A stretch of 64,000 bases of DNA from Flavobacterium sp. PMTSA4 (GCF_032098525.1 NZ_CP134890.1:2170001-2234000), one strand, 5' to 3'. Counted from the first letter of the stretch, positions 43,181 to 52,303 are shown. A program made the numbers and translations. Notes: generated from the sequence alone by a model not told the origin.

Positions 43181-44866
43181 TTATTCTTTACTTTCTACTT
43201 TTGCCCAAGTATCACGAAGACCAACTGTTTTATTAAAAACTAATTTTTCAGCTGATGAATCTTTGTCAACACAAAAATAACCCAAACGTTGAAATTGGAA
43301 TTGATCTAAATTTTTAGCTGTTTGCAAACTTGGTTCAACATAACCCGTTATTATTTCTAAAGAGTTTGGATTGATGTATTCTTTAAAATCAACTTCTTTA
43401 TTTCCATCTGGATTTTCATTGGTAAATAATCGGTCGTAAACTCGAACTTCGGCTTCAATAGCATGTTCTATAGAAACCCAATGTATTGTTCCTTTTACTT
43501 TTCGTTGACTGGCTTCAGTTCCACTTCCAGATTTAGAATCGACATCATAAGTGCAATGAATTTCGGTAATATTTCCGTTTTCATCTTTTATAACACTTTC
43601 ACCTTTAATAATATACGCATTTTTTAAACGCACTTCAGTTCCTAAAGTTAATCGGAAAAACTTCTTGTGTGCTTCTTCCTGAAAATCTTCTCTTTCAATG
43701 TATAATTCTTTAGAAAAAGGTACTTTTCTATACGTCATTACTTCTTCTTCCGGATTATTTTCTGCTTCCAACCATTCTTCTTTTCCTTCAGGATAATTGG
43801 TAATAACTAATTTCACGGGGTTTAAAACTGCCATAACTCGTGGAGCGGTTTTGTTCAATTCTTCACGAACACAAAACTCCAAAAGCGAAACATCTATCAA
43901 ATTTGTACGTTTTGCAATACCAATAGTTTTAGCAAAATTACGAATTGCCATTGGTGGATAACCACGACGACGCATTCCTGAAATGGTACTCATTCTTGGA
44001 TCATCCCAACCAGTAACGTGTTTTTCTTCAACTAATTGCAATAATTTACGTTTAGAAACTACAGTATGCGATAGATTTCTGCGCGCAAATTCTCTTTGCT
44101 TTGGACGCACTTTTTTATCATCATAAATTTGGTCTAAAAACCAATCGTATAATTCACGATGAGGTAAAAATTCCAGCGTACAAAATGAATGTGAAATTTG
44201 TTCTAAATAATCACTTTCTCCATGTGCCCAATCGTACATTGGATAAATACACCAGTCATTTCCAGTTCTATGATGGTGTTTTTTTAGAATTCGATACATA
44301 ATTGGGTCACGCATCAACATATTGTTGTGTGTCATATCAATTTTAGCACGAAGAATATGTGTTCCTTCTTCAAATTCGCCTTTTTTCATGCGCTCGAAAA
44401 GGTTTAAATTTTCTTCAACTGAACGATTTCTATAAGGTGAATTTGTTCCAGGTGTTGTTGGTGTTCCTTTTTGGATAGCCATTTCTTCTGAAGTTTGACT
44501 ATCAACATAAGCTTTCCCTTTTTTAATAAACTCAACTGCCCAATCGTATAATTGTTGAAAATAATCAGAAGCATAACATTCATTTGCCCATTCATATCCT
44601 AACCATTCGATATCACGCTTAATGGCATCAACATATTCTTGTTCTTCTTTGGCTGGATTGGTATCATCAAAACGCAAATTTACTGGCGAATTATAATCTA
44701 AACCCAATCCAAAATTTAAACAAATTGCACTAGCATGACCAACATGTAAATAACCATTTGGTTCAGGTGGAAAACGAAAACGCAGCTTATCATTTGGTAA
44801 ACCGTGTTTTAAATCTTCTTCAATAATTTGTTCAATGAAATTTAAAGACTTCTCTTCTGTTGACAT
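43181..44866 (-). CDS. glnS: Glutaminyl-tRNA synthetase
   Basis: A 561-residue class I synthetase. The HIGH-type motif is PPEPNGYLHVGHASAICLNF near residues 33-52 and the KMSKS-type motif VVSKRKLLQLVE near 272; DDPRMSTISGMRRRGYPP is typical GlnRS. The two-domain beta-barrel anticodon region follows. Presence of glnS means Gln-tRNA need not be made by the amidotransferase route. Monocistronic, with a TAnnTTTG box upstream and a terminator downstream. Confidence 0.96.
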   Translation of the reverse strand: MSTEEKSLNFIEQIIEEDLKHGLPNDKLRFRFPPEPNGYLHVGHASAICLNFGLGLDYNSPVNLRFDDTNPAKEEQEYVDAIKRDIEWLGYEWANECYASDYFQQLYDWAVEFIKKGKAYVDSQTSEEMAIQKGTPTTPGTNSPYRNRSVEENLNLFERMKKGEFEEGTHILRAKIDMTHNNMLMRDPIMYRILKKHHHRTGNDWCIYPMYDWAHGESDYLEQISHSFCTLEFLPHRELYDWFLDQIYDDKKVRPKQREFARRNLSHTVVSKRKLLQLVEEKHVTGWDDPRMSTISGMRRRGYPPMAIRNFAKTIGIAKRTNLIDVSLLEFCVREELNKTAPRVMAVLNPVKLVITNYPEGKEEWLEAENNPEEEVMTYRKVPFSKELYIEREDFQEEAHKKFFRLTLGTEVRLKNAYIIKGESVIKDENGNITEIHCTYDVDSKSGSGTEASQRKVKGTIHWVSIEHAIEAEVRVYDRLFTNENPDGNKEVDFKEYINPNSLEIITGYVEPSLQTAKNLDQFQFQRLGYFCVDKDSSAEKLVFNKTVGLRDTWAKVESKE

Positions 44867-44883
44867 TATTTTCGTAATTTTAG

Positions 44884-44891
44884 CAAAGATA
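44884..44891 (-). promoter_or_regulatory. Candidate -7 element of glnS
   Basis: The minus strand reads TATCTTTG (TAnnTTTG), 17 bases before the glnS start. Confidence 0.5.
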
Positions 44892-44896
44892 AAAAA

Positions 44897-44931
44897 GTTT
44901 AGAGTTTATGGTTTATGGTTTATAGTTTTCT
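44897..44931. repeat. 7-bp tandem repeat, GTTTATG type, five units
   Basis: Units GTTTAGA, GTTTATG, GTTTATG, GTTTATA, GTTTTCT in an exact 7-base period, between divergent glnS and folB. Similar 7-base arrays occur at 45340 and 49183. Confidence 0.75.
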
Positions 44932-44980
44932 TATGAAACTTATAAATTATGAATAAAATTCAGAACTGAAAAGCAATAAA

Positions 44981-45340
44981 ATGGGAACAATTAAATTACA
45001 AAACATACGCACTTTTTCTTTCCATGGTTGTTTGATGGAAGAAGCAAAAATAGGTTCTGATTATCGTGTTGATTTAGAAATAAAAACGGATTTGAGAAAA
45101 TCTTCTCTTTCTGATCACTTAAAAGATACTGTAGATTATGTTCTTTTAAATAAAATTGTAGTAGAAGAAATGGCAATTCGTTCTAATTTATTAGAACATG
45201 TTGCTCATAGAATTATTGCTAGAATTTTTGGTGAAATTCCTGAAGTTTCTCGAATTATATTAGCTGTTTCTAAACTAAATCCTCCAATTGGTGGTGATGT
45301 TGAAGCGGTTACTATTGAAATGGAAGAATACAGAAATTAG
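44981..45340 (+). CDS. folB: Dihydroneopterin aldolase
   Basis: A 119-residue folate-pathway enzyme that splits dihydroneopterin to 6-hydroxymethyl-dihydropterin and glycolaldehyde. Family marks: FHGCLMEEAKIGSDYRVDLE near residues 14-33, DTVDYVLLNKIV and LLEHVAHRIIARIF, with KLNPPIGGDVEAVTIEME near the end. Length is usual. It is a single gene upstream of tRNA-Cys. Confidence 0.92.
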   Translation: MGTIKLQNIRTFSFHGCLMEEAKIGSDYRVDLEIKTDLRKSSLSDHLKDTVDYVLLNKIVVEEMAIRSNLLEHVAHRIIARIFGEIPEVSRIILAVSKLNPPIGGDVEAVTIEMEEYRN

Positions 45341-45418
45341 TTTATAGTTATGATTTTTGAGTTATAAGTTGAAATTGAAACTTTTTAAACTTTAAACTTT
45401 TAAACTTTAAACTTTTTA
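45340..45418. repeat. Short tandem repeats of 7-8 bases between folB and tRNA-Cys
   Basis: First part 45340-45374 in 7-base units (GTTTATA, GTTATGA, TTTTTGA, GTTATAA, GTTGAAA), then AAACTTT/AAACTTTT units to 45418, five or so. It ends directly before the tRNA promoter box and could help open the DNA there. Confidence 0.7.
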
Positions 45419-45419
45419 G

Positions 45420-45427
45420 TATATTTG
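45420..45427 (+). promoter_or_regulatory. Candidate -7 element of tRNA-Cys
   Basis: TATATTTG, ten bases before the mature tRNA 5' end at 45438; no gene lies between them, so it is very likely the tRNA promoter. Confidence 0.6.
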
Positions 45428-45437
45428 CCGTCCAACT

Positions 45438-45508
45438 GGCATCGTGGCCGAGCGGCTAGGCACCGGTCTGCAAAACCGTATACTCCGGTTCGAATCCGGA
45501 CGATGCCT
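45438..45508 (+). tRNA. tRNA-Cys (anticodon GCA)
   Basis: A 71-base cloverleaf: acceptor stem GGCATCG/CGATGCC (45438-45444 with 45501-45507), D-stem GCC/GGC, anticodon loop CTGCAAA with GCA at 45470-45472, T arm TCCGG-TTCGAAT-CCGGA and discriminator T, as expected for Cys. The outermost anticodon-stem pair is a C-T mismatch. CCA is not encoded. Confidence 0.95.
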
Positions 45509-45509
45509 C

Positions 45510-45542
45510 AAAAAACCTTCAAGGAAACTTGGAGGTTTTTTT
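45510..45542. terminator. Bidirectional terminator between tRNA-Cys and the LysE gene
   Basis: A 14-bp stem with one G-T pair (45510-45523 with 45528-45541, core CCTTCAAG/CTTGGAGG), loop GAAA, A and T tracts on both sides. Confidence 0.87.
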
Positions 45543-46233
45543 ATTTATTTTTCTCTAATTTCTCAAAAGCTTTATCTACAATCTTTCTTTCTTTTGGAAA
45601 CCAAGCCTGAGATAATAAAACCAGTCCACAAATAATTAAAACAATACTAATAAACTTTTTAATCAAAAGAATATTTTTTGGGTTTAATTGCTTTCTTAAT
45701 TGTTTTGCTAAAATTATTTTAAACAAATCTGTAATAAAATAAACTATAATTAGAGTTGTAAAAAAGGTCAACATTCTAGAAGATTTTAACTCTAATTGTG
45801 GACCAATTGTTATTAAAATTGCCAACCAAAAACCTAGTACACCAATATTGATAAAGTTCAAGAAAAAGCCTTTCATAAAAAGCGAAAAATAATTATTTTT
45901 CGCTAACTCTGTTGGATCTTCTGGATCAATATTTTTCTTTGCTTCTTTTCTGTTATTAATGAATGAAATAATTCCGTAAGTAAGCATAACTAATCCTCCA
46001 AAAATAAACAATGCTGGATCATCCTTTATACTTTGAATTAAACGATAACTACTAAAAAATGCAATGAGAATAAAAACTATATCCGCTAAAACAACTCCTA
46101 AATCAAACATTACTGCAGCTCGAAAACCTTTAACAACACTGGTTTCTAGTAATACAAAAAAAACTGGTCCAATCATAAAACTTAGAAAGAAACCTAGAGG
46201 AATGGCAGATAAAATATCGTTTAAAAAAATCAT
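45541..46233 (-). CDS. LysE family translocator
   Basis: A 230-residue inner-membrane protein with about six hydrophobic segments and the LysE-family N-terminus AIPLGFFLSFMIGPVFFVLLE; the stretch GFFLNFINIGVLGFWLAI matches the second half. LysE/RhtB proteins export amino acids or related small molecules; the substrate is not known here. A charged loop (NNRKEAKKNIDPEDPTE) lies at about residues 92-108. It is the first gene after the tRNA terminator on the minus strand. Confidence 0.87.
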   Translation of the reverse strand: MIFLNDILSAIPLGFFLSFMIGPVFFVLLETSVVKGFRAAVMFDLGVVLADIVFILIAFFSSYRLIQSIKDDPALFIFGGLVMLTYGIISFINNRKEAKKNIDPEDPTELAKNNYFSLFMKGFFLNFINIGVLGFWLAILITIGPQLELKSSRMLTFFTTLIIVYFITDLFKIILAKQLRKQLNPKNILLIKKFISIVLIICGLVLLSQAWFPKERKIVDKAFEKLEKNK

Positions 46234-46287
46234 TGTTTGTGTTTTGACACTGCAAGTTAAAATTTAATCTTAACCTAAAAAAATAAA

Positions 46288-46953
46288 TTACTTTGCTTCT
46301 CTAATCGTTCCGCCAGCAATTACTTTCTGATTTATTTCTTTTGGTTTTCCATAAATCGTAATTTCTCCACCAGCACGAACTTTAGCATCAACTAAAACTG
46401 TAGCAAAAATATTTGCTTGTCCACCAGCATTACAGGTTACAGTAGTTTGTTCTGTTTTTAAATTTTCAGCTTCATAAATTCCACCTGAATTAACCAAAAT
46501 ATCTTGATTAATAGCATTACCTGTCAATTTTACATTTGAACCATTTGCAATTCTTCCTGATAGTTTTTGTGTTTCTAAATACAATTTTATTTCAGAACCT
46601 TCTTTTGCATTTATTTCAAAAGAAGTGGATTTAATTAAATCGCCACAAGCTATTCTTGAACCTTCATTTGCTTCAACAGCATTGATTTTTTTAAAATATA
46701 AAGTCACTGAAATATCATCACCCGAAAGAATTTTTGTAAATGGCATTCTGATTTTTAATTCACCATTTTTATTAACTAATTCTACTTCGTTTGCTTCTTT
46801 TCCGTCAATAACAATTTTGTTTTCTGATGATGGAATTAACATCACATCAATTTTATCAAAAGATGTTACTTTATCAAAATCACCTAAATTTTTATTTACT
46901 TGTCCAAATGCTATTGAGCTGAATACTAATAAACTAAAAACTATTTTTTTCAT
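46288..46953 (-). CDS. DUF2807 head GIN domain protein, secreted
   Basis: A 221-residue protein with signal peptide (SSIAFGQ near residue 17) and a repetitive right-handed beta-helix-like body with Gly/Asn/Ala turns: GSRIACGDLIKSTSFEINAKEGSEI, SGRIANGSNVKL, VNSGGIYEAENL, AGGQANIFATVLVDAKVRAGGE (in parts). This is the DUF2807/head GIN family, common in Bacteroidetes and of unknown function. It follows rnr by nine bases, likely co-transcribed. Confidence 0.87.
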   Translation of the reverse strand: MKKIVFSLLVFSSIAFGQVNKNLGDFDKVTSFDKIDVMLIPSSENKIVIDGKEANEVELVNKNGELKIRMPFTKILSGDDISVTLYFKKINAVEANEGSRIACGDLIKSTSFEINAKEGSEIKLYLETQKLSGRIANGSNVKLTGNAINQDILVNSGGIYEAENLKTEQTTVTCNAGGQANIFATVLVDAKVRAGGEITIYGKPKEINQKVIAGGTIREAK

Positions 46954-46962
46954 AAACTTAAA

Positions 46963-49146
46963 TTATTTTTCGTTTCTTCTTATAAAGTGAAAATCCAATT
47001 GTTTTTTAACTAAATCGGCATTTTTTACTTTTACATAAACTTCATCACCTAGTTGTAATAATCCTTTTGACATTTCGCCAACTAAAGCATATTGTTTTTC
47101 GTCAAACGTATAGTAATCTTCTTTTATTTCACGAATGCGAACCATGCCTTCGCATTTATTTTCTACAATTTCAACGTAAATTCCCCATTCAGTAACTCCA
47201 GAAATAACACCTAAAAACTCTTGATCTTTATGATCTTGCATGTATTTTACTTGCATGTATTTAACAGAATCACGTTCGGCTTGAGCAGCTAATGCTTCCA
47301 TATTACTCGAATGTTCACATTTTTCTTCGTATATTTCTGCTGATGCTGATTTTCCTCCATCAAGATAATATTGTAGTAAACGATGTACCATAACATCAGG
47401 ATAACGACGAATTGGCGATGTAAAATGACTGTAATAATCAAAAGCTAATCCGTAATGACCAATATTATCTGTAGAATATTTAGCTTTACTCATTGAACGT
47501 ATAGTCAACGTATCTACTAAATTTTGTTCTTTTTTTCCACTTACTTCATTCAACAATTTATTTAAGGAATATGAAATATCTTGTTTGGATTTCATGTTAA
47601 TTGTATAACCAAACTTAGAAATCACAGTTTGAAGATTGATTAATTTATCTTCATTAGGTTCATCGTGAATACGATAGACAAAAGTTTTCTTTTGTTTTCC
47701 TATAAATTCTGCTACTTTTCTATTTGCCAATAGCATGAATTCTTCGATTAAATGATTAGCATCTTTTGAAATTTTAAAGAACACGCCAACTGGTTCTGCT
47801 TGTTCATTTAAATTGAATTTTACTTCTACTTTATCAAAAGAAATTGCTCCAGCAGCCATTCTTTTTCTACGAAGAATTTTAGCTAATTCATCCAATTTTA
47901 AAGTGGCTTCCACAATTTTAGCATCAACTTTATATTCATTTCCAGTCAACGAAATTTCTGCTGGAATAGTATCTGATTTCGTTTCAATAATACTTTGAGC
48001 TTCTTCATAGGAAAATCGTTGGTCAGAATAGATTACTGTTCTTCCAAACCATGAATCAACAACTTCAGCTTTTGGATTCAGTTGGAAAATGGCTGAAAAC
48101 GTATATTTTTCCTCATGCGGACGAAGCGAACATGCAAAATTTGATAATACCTCTGGTAACATCGGAACAACTCTATCAACCAAATAAACTGAAGTTGCTC
48201 TGTTATATGCTTCATCATCCAAAATAGTTCCTTCTTTCAAGTAATGCGAAACATCAGCAATGTGCACACCAATTTCATAATTTCCATTTTCTAAAACTTG
48301 AAAAGATAACGCATCATCAAAATCTTTTGCATCTTTTGGATCAATAGTAAATGTTAAAACATCACGCATATCGCGACGCTTTGCTATTTCTTCTTGAGTT
48401 ATAGAAGTATCTAATTTATTTGCATAAGCATCCACTTCAATCGGGAAATCATAAGGTAAACCATATTCAGCAAGAATAGCATGAATTTCAGTATTATGTT
48501 CGCCTGGTTTTCCTAGAACTTTAATTACTGAACCAAAAGGAGAATCAGCTTTTGCTGGCCAATCTTCGAGTTTTACTAAAACTACATCGCCATGTTCTGC
48601 ATCAGCTAATTTATTTTTTGGAATAAAAATATCGGTATACATTTTTGCATTGGCAGTAGTTACAAATCCAAAATTCTTTTGAATATCAACAACTCCAACA
48701 AATTCTGTTTTTGCTCTTTCTAAAATTTCAATTACTTCAGCTTCTGGCTTTCTTGAGCTTCTTCGATTGTAAACATACGCTTTTACTTTATCGCCATCTA
48801 AAGCATGATTTAAATTGATAAAAGGAATGTAAACGTCATTTTCTAATTCTTCACAAACAAAATAACCTGCTTTTCTAGAAGTCATATCAACAACACCTTC
48901 ATAATATTGTTGACTTGAAGCTTTTACTAAATACTTTCCTGGTTCTGTTTCGATGATTAATTTTTGAGCAGCAAGAATTTTTAAATCTTTAATAATTTCA
49001 TTTCTGCTTTTAGTATCATTTAATTCTAAAATTGCCGCTATTTGTTTGTAGTTAAAAGGTTTATTGGCATTTTTTGATAATATTTTAAATATCTTTTCGG
49101 AATAGGTTTTATCTTTTTTTCCGAATTTCTTAGGTTTCTTACTCAT
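46963..49146 (-). CDS. rnr: Ribonuclease R
   Basis: A 727-residue 3'-5' exoribonuclease of the RNB family. Order: N-terminal helix-turn-helix-like region (KPFNYKQIAAILELN), cold-shock domains (about 70-220), the RNB domain with TIDPKDAKDFDDALSFQ near residue 271, SHFTSPIRRYPDVMVHRLLQ near 560 and a C-terminal S1 domain (LGVISGVTEWGIYVEIVE). It degrades structured RNA. It is the last minus-strand gene before the strand switch at 49.2 kb. Confidence 0.95.
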   Translation of the reverse strand: MSKKPKKFGKKDKTYSEKIFKILSKNANKPFNYKQIAAILELNDTKSRNEIIKDLKILAAQKLIIETEPGKYLVKASSQQYYEGVVDMTSRKAGYFVCEELENDVYIPFINLNHALDGDKVKAYVYNRRSSRKPEAEVIEILERAKTEFVGVVDIQKNFGFVTTANAKMYTDIFIPKNKLADAEHGDVVLVKLEDWPAKADSPFGSVIKVLGKPGEHNTEIHAILAEYGLPYDFPIEVDAYANKLDTSITQEEIAKRRDMRDVLTFTIDPKDAKDFDDALSFQVLENGNYEIGVHIADVSHYLKEGTILDDEAYNRATSVYLVDRVVPMLPEVLSNFACSLRPHEEKYTFSAIFQLNPKAEVVDSWFGRTVIYSDQRFSYEEAQSIIETKSDTIPAEISLTGNEYKVDAKIVEATLKLDELAKILRRKRMAAGAISFDKVEVKFNLNEQAEPVGVFFKISKDANHLIEEFMLLANRKVAEFIGKQKKTFVYRIHDEPNEDKLINLQTVISKFGYTINMKSKQDISYSLNKLLNEVSGKKEQNLVDTLTIRSMSKAKYSTDNIGHYGLAFDYYSHFTSPIRRYPDVMVHRLLQYYLDGGKSASAEIYEEKCEHSSNMEALAAQAERDSVKYMQVKYMQDHKDQEFLGVISGVTEWGIYVEIVENKCEGMVRIREIKEDYYTFDEKQYALVGEMSKGLLQLGDEVYVKVKNADLVKKQLDFHFIRRNEK

Positions 49147-49182
49147 TGTATCTTTTCAATTAATGCTGAAAATTACGAAATA

Positions 49183-49217
49183 GTTATAAGTTATGAGTTA
49201 TAAGTTATAAGTTTTAA
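49183..49217. repeat. 7-bp tandem repeat, GTTATAA type, five units
   Basis: Units GTTATAA, GTTATGA, GTTATAA, GTTATAA, GTTTTAA in an exact 7-base period in the spacer between rnr and the DUF2007 gene. Confidence 0.75.
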
Positions 49218-49257
49218 TATAAAACTAACAATTACTATCTTTATAAAAAGTAACCCT

Positions 49258-49491
49258 ATGAAAGATTTCATTACTATAGCAATCTTTAATTTTCCTCAAG
49301 AAACGTTTGTTTTAAAATCTATTCTAGACAATGAAGGCATCAATTATTTTTTTGAAAACGAAACTATAGTTTCTATTGATCCATTTGCCAGTTTAGCTTA
49401 CGGCGGAATCAAACTAAAAATTCATCCAAACGATAAAGAAATAGTTCAAAAGATTTTAGACAATTTAGATTCTAATTTAAAAATTGTTTGA
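49258..49491 (+). CDS. DUF2007 family small protein
   Basis: A 77-residue protein resembling the DUF2007 (putative signal-transducing) family: IAIFNFPQETFVLKSILDNEGINYFFENE then FASLAYGGIKLKIHPNDKEIVQKIL, one beta-alpha-beta domain. The biochemical role is unknown. It is the first plus-strand gene at the strand switch, upstream of the AT-rich spacer. Confidence 0.75.
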   Translation: MKDFITIAIFNFPQETFVLKSILDNEGINYFFENETIVSIDPFASLAYGGIKLKIHPNDKEIVQKILDNLDSNLKIV

Positions 49492-50131
49492 ATTTTAAAT
49501 CTAAAGTTTTCAACATCTATTAAAAACAAAAACAAAAAAAGAATTTAAAAATTTATTTTATGATGGTTATTATAGTGTGTTAATAATGGTGAAAAGTTTT
49601 TTAAAAACAATCATCGATAAAAGTTATTCTAATTTATACAGAGAAATTAACAGTGTTAACTAATTGTAAAGTTCTAAAAATGAAGAAAATTTTAGTTTTT
49701 ATTAACAGTTGTTAACATTCAATTCAAACTAGTTTTTATTAATAAGTTTTTATTAAAAAATATGTTAAAAACCATGTTTAAATTGCTGATAAATTTTCTA
49801 AAAAAAAGCAAAACTAAATTTGATTTTTTCATTTCTATTTTTGATTAGAAAAAAATAATTATCCTTTATAAAAACTTCTAAAATTCTATCTAAAGTTGTT
49901 AACAAATCATGTTAATTTAAAGTTAACTGAAAATCAAGACATTGTAAAAAGCTATTAACATTATATATTTTTAACATTTTTATTAAATAAAAAGCAATGA
50001 TTTTTAAATAGTTATAAAAAAATAATATTTTCCTTTTTTCTTTATAAATTAGAAATCAAACAGTTATAATTATGTAATAATACAAAGGATTCTTTGCTTA
50101 AATTTGTAATCGAAACAACAAACAACTTATT
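49492..50131. other. AT-rich spacer, candidate chromosomal replication origin
   Basis: 640 bases with no gene and very low GC. It contains about ten TTAACA motifs on either strand, four of them as the palindrome GTTAAC (49655-49660, 49711-49716, 49898-49903, 49922-49927); the 11-mer AGTTGTTAACA occurs twice (49707-49717 and 49894-49904). It lies where gene direction changes from mostly minus to almost all plus. No perfect TTATCCACA DnaA box was found in it. The rpiB promoter lies at its right end. Confidence 0.4.
50099..50106 (+). promoter_or_regulatory. Candidate -7 element of rpiB
   Basis: TAAATTTG (TAnnTTTG), 25 bases before the rpiB start. Confidence 0.45.
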
Positions 50132-50563
50132 ATGAAAATCTCCATAGGAAACGATCACGCAGGACCAGAATACAAAAAAGCAATTGTAGAATTTTTACAA
50201 TCAAAAGGACACGAAATTTTTAATCATGGAACCGATACTTTTGAAAGTGTTGATTACCCAGATTTTGGTCATCCGGTTGCATATGACGTAGAAAGCAAAA
50301 AAGCGCATTTTGGAATTGTAATTTGCGGTTCAGGAAATGGCATTGCAATGACCGTTAATAAACACAATGGTGTTCGTGCAGCATTATGTTGGACAAAAGA
50401 AATTGCCGAATTAGCGCGTCAACATAATGATGCAAATGTAATCAGTATTCCTGCTCGTTTTACTTCAATTCCACAAGCTGTTGAAATGGTAAATACTTTT
50501 TTGAATACAGCTTTTGAAGGCGGAAGACACGCAAACCGTGTTGATAAAATAAATTGTATTTAA
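50132..50563 (+). CDS. rpiB: Ribose 5-phosphate isomerase B
   Basis: A 143-residue RpiB/LacAB-type sugar-phosphate isomerase that interconverts ribose 5-phosphate and ribulose 5-phosphate. Marks: IGNDHAGPEYK at the N-terminus, DYPDFGHPVA, GIVICGSGNGIAMTVNKHNGVRAALCW (in parts) with the active-site Cys, and RHANRVDKI at the C-terminus. It is the first gene right of the AT-rich spacer and is followed four bases later by a cation exporter gene. Confidence 0.93.
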   Translation: MKISIGNDHAGPEYKKAIVEFLQSKGHEIFNHGTDTFESVDYPDFGHPVAYDVESKKAHFGIVICGSGNGIAMTVNKHNGVRAALCWTKEIAELARQHNDANVISIPARFTSIPQAVEMVNTFLNTAFEGGRHANRVDKINCI

Positions 50564-50567
50564 AATA

Positions 50568-51470
50568 ATGAGTGAAGTTCACATTCATAAACATGAAGTA
50601 AAAGGGAAAAATCTAGTTTTATCCATTTTATTAAATGTTATAATCACTATAGCTCAAATTGTCGGCGGAATTGTGTCAGGAAGTTTGGCTTTAATTTCGG
50701 ATGCGCTTCACAATTTTTCAGATGTTTTATCTTTAGTTTTTAGTTTAGTAGCTCATAAACTTTCTCGAAAAAAAGCTTCCATAGAAAATACGTTTGGTTA
50801 CAAACGTGCCGAATTAATTGCCGCTTTTGTTAATGCGTCAACCTTAGTTATAGTGGCATGCATTTTAATTTATGGAGCAGTTGAAAGATTTTTTAATCCT
50901 CATCCAATCGAATCTAATTTAGTAATTTGGTTAGCTATTTTAGGTATTGTTGTAAATGGTTTGTCGGTTCTTTTTCTAAAGAAAGATGCTGAGCACAACA
51001 TCAATATGAAATCGGCTTATTTGCATTTATTAACCGATATGTTAGCCTCGGTTGCGGTTTTAGTTGGTGGATTATTAATGAAATATTTTGGATGGTTTTG
51101 GGTTGATAGTGTAATGACTATTTTAATTGCTATTTATTTAATTATCGTAGGCACAAAATTATTAGTAACATCCACAAAAATGTTGATGCTTTTTACACCA
51201 GATACCATTAATATTAAAGAAATAGTTAGAGAAGTTCATAAAATAAAAGGTGTTCAAAAACTGCATCACATTCATGTTTGGCATTTAAATGATGAAGAAT
51301 TGCATCTCGAAGCACATTTAGATTGTTCGGAAGATATTACAATGAGTGAATTCAATATTTTATTAGACAAAGTTGAGCAAGTATTGTTTAAAAAATTCCA
51401 TATCAATCACATCAATATTCAACCTGAATATAAAAAAGTAGATCCAAAAGATTTTATCGTTCAGGATTAG
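50568..51470 (+). CDS. Cation diffusion facilitator family transporter
   Basis: A 300-residue inner-membrane metal/proton antiporter. Six hydrophobic segments, with metal-site motifs SDALHNFSDVLSL (HxxxD in TM2) near residue 44 and LHLLTDMLASVA (HxxxD in TM5) near 154, as in the zinc-exporting CzcD/ZitB group. The C-terminal cytoplasmic domain has KLHHIHVWHLNDEELHLEAH. Start follows rpiB by four bases, so the two may be co-transcribed with nnrD and tex. Confidence 0.92.
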   Translation: MSEVHIHKHEVKGKNLVLSILLNVIITIAQIVGGIVSGSLALISDALHNFSDVLSLVFSLVAHKLSRKKASIENTFGYKRAELIAAFVNASTLVIVACILIYGAVERFFNPHPIESNLVIWLAILGIVVNGLSVLFLKKDAEHNINMKSAYLHLLTDMLASVAVLVGGLLMKYFGWFWVDSVMTILIAIYLIIVGTKLLVTSTKMLMLFTPDTINIKEIVREVHKIKGVQKLHHIHVWHLNDEELHLEAHLDCSEDITMSEFNILLDKVEQVLFKKFHINHINIQPEYKKVDPKDFIVQD

Positions 51471-51481
51471 ATTTTACAGAA

Positions 51482-52300
51482 ATGAATAAACTCATTTTAA
51501 ATACTATTCAAACAATTTATAAAAGAAGGAATCCTAATTCTCATAAAGGAACTCATGGTCATGCTTTGATAATTTCAGGTAGTGAAACTAAAATGGGTGC
51601 AGCAATTATTTGTAGTAAAGCATGTTTACGAAGTGGTGTTGGTTTGCTTACGGTTTTTGTTCCTGAAAAAGAGAAAAATTCCATTTTCGTTTCTATTCCT
51701 GAAGCGATGATTGTTTTGAGAGAAAACCAAGTAGATTTTAATAAATATGACTCAATAGCTATTGGACCAGGAATTGGAATCACAAAAGATTCTGAAGCAC
51801 TTTTAGAAAAAATAATAACGAATTATTCAAATCCAATAGTGTTTGATGCGGATGCGATTACACTTTTATCAGAGAACAAAGATTTGTTAAATAAAATTCC
51901 AAAAAAATCAATTTTTACACCACATATCAAAGAGTTTGACCGATTGTTTGGAGTTAAGAATTCGGTTGAAGAAAGAATTGAAACCACAAAACAAAAAGCA
52001 AAGGAATTGGATTGTGTTATTGTTTTAAAAAGTCATCAAACCATTATTACTGACGGAAAACAAGTAGTTCAAAATACAACTGGAAACTCTGGTTTGGCAA
52101 AAGGTGGTTCAGGTGATGCTTTGACCGGAATGATTACTTCTTTTTTAGCACAAGGATATGAACCGTTTCATGCTGCACAATTAGGTGTTTTTATACACGG
52201 TTTGGCTGCCGATTTAACTCTTGAACAACAAAGTGAAGAAAGTATGCTGATTACCGATGTGATTGAAAACTTTGGCTTAGCTTTCAAAAAAATACAATAA
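51482..52300 (+). CDS. nnrD: ADP-dependent NAD(P)H-hydrate dehydratase
   Basis: A 272-residue ribokinase-fold repair enzyme that converts S-form NAD(P)H hydrate back to NAD(P)H. Marks: KGTHGHALIISGSETKMGAA near the N-terminus, SIAIGPGIGI, KSIFTPHIKEFDRLFG and the catalytic region TGNSGLAKGGSGDALTGMI near residue 201. In many bacteria it is fused to the epimerase NnrE; here it is a stand-alone dehydratase, and no epimerase lies in the window. It lies between the CDF and tex genes. Confidence 0.9.
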   Translation: MNKLILNTIQTIYKRRNPNSHKGTHGHALIISGSETKMGAAIICSKACLRSGVGLLTVFVPEKEKNSIFVSIPEAMIVLRENQVDFNKYDSIAIGPGIGITKDSEALLEKIITNYSNPIVFDADAITLLSENKDLLNKIPKKSIFTPHIKEFDRLFGVKNSVEERIETTKQKAKELDCVIVLKSHQTIITDGKQVVQNTTGNSGLAKGGSGDALTGMITSFLAQGYEPFHAAQLGVFIHGLAADLTLEQQSEESMLITDVIENFGLAFKKIQ

Positions 52301-52303
52301 CAA

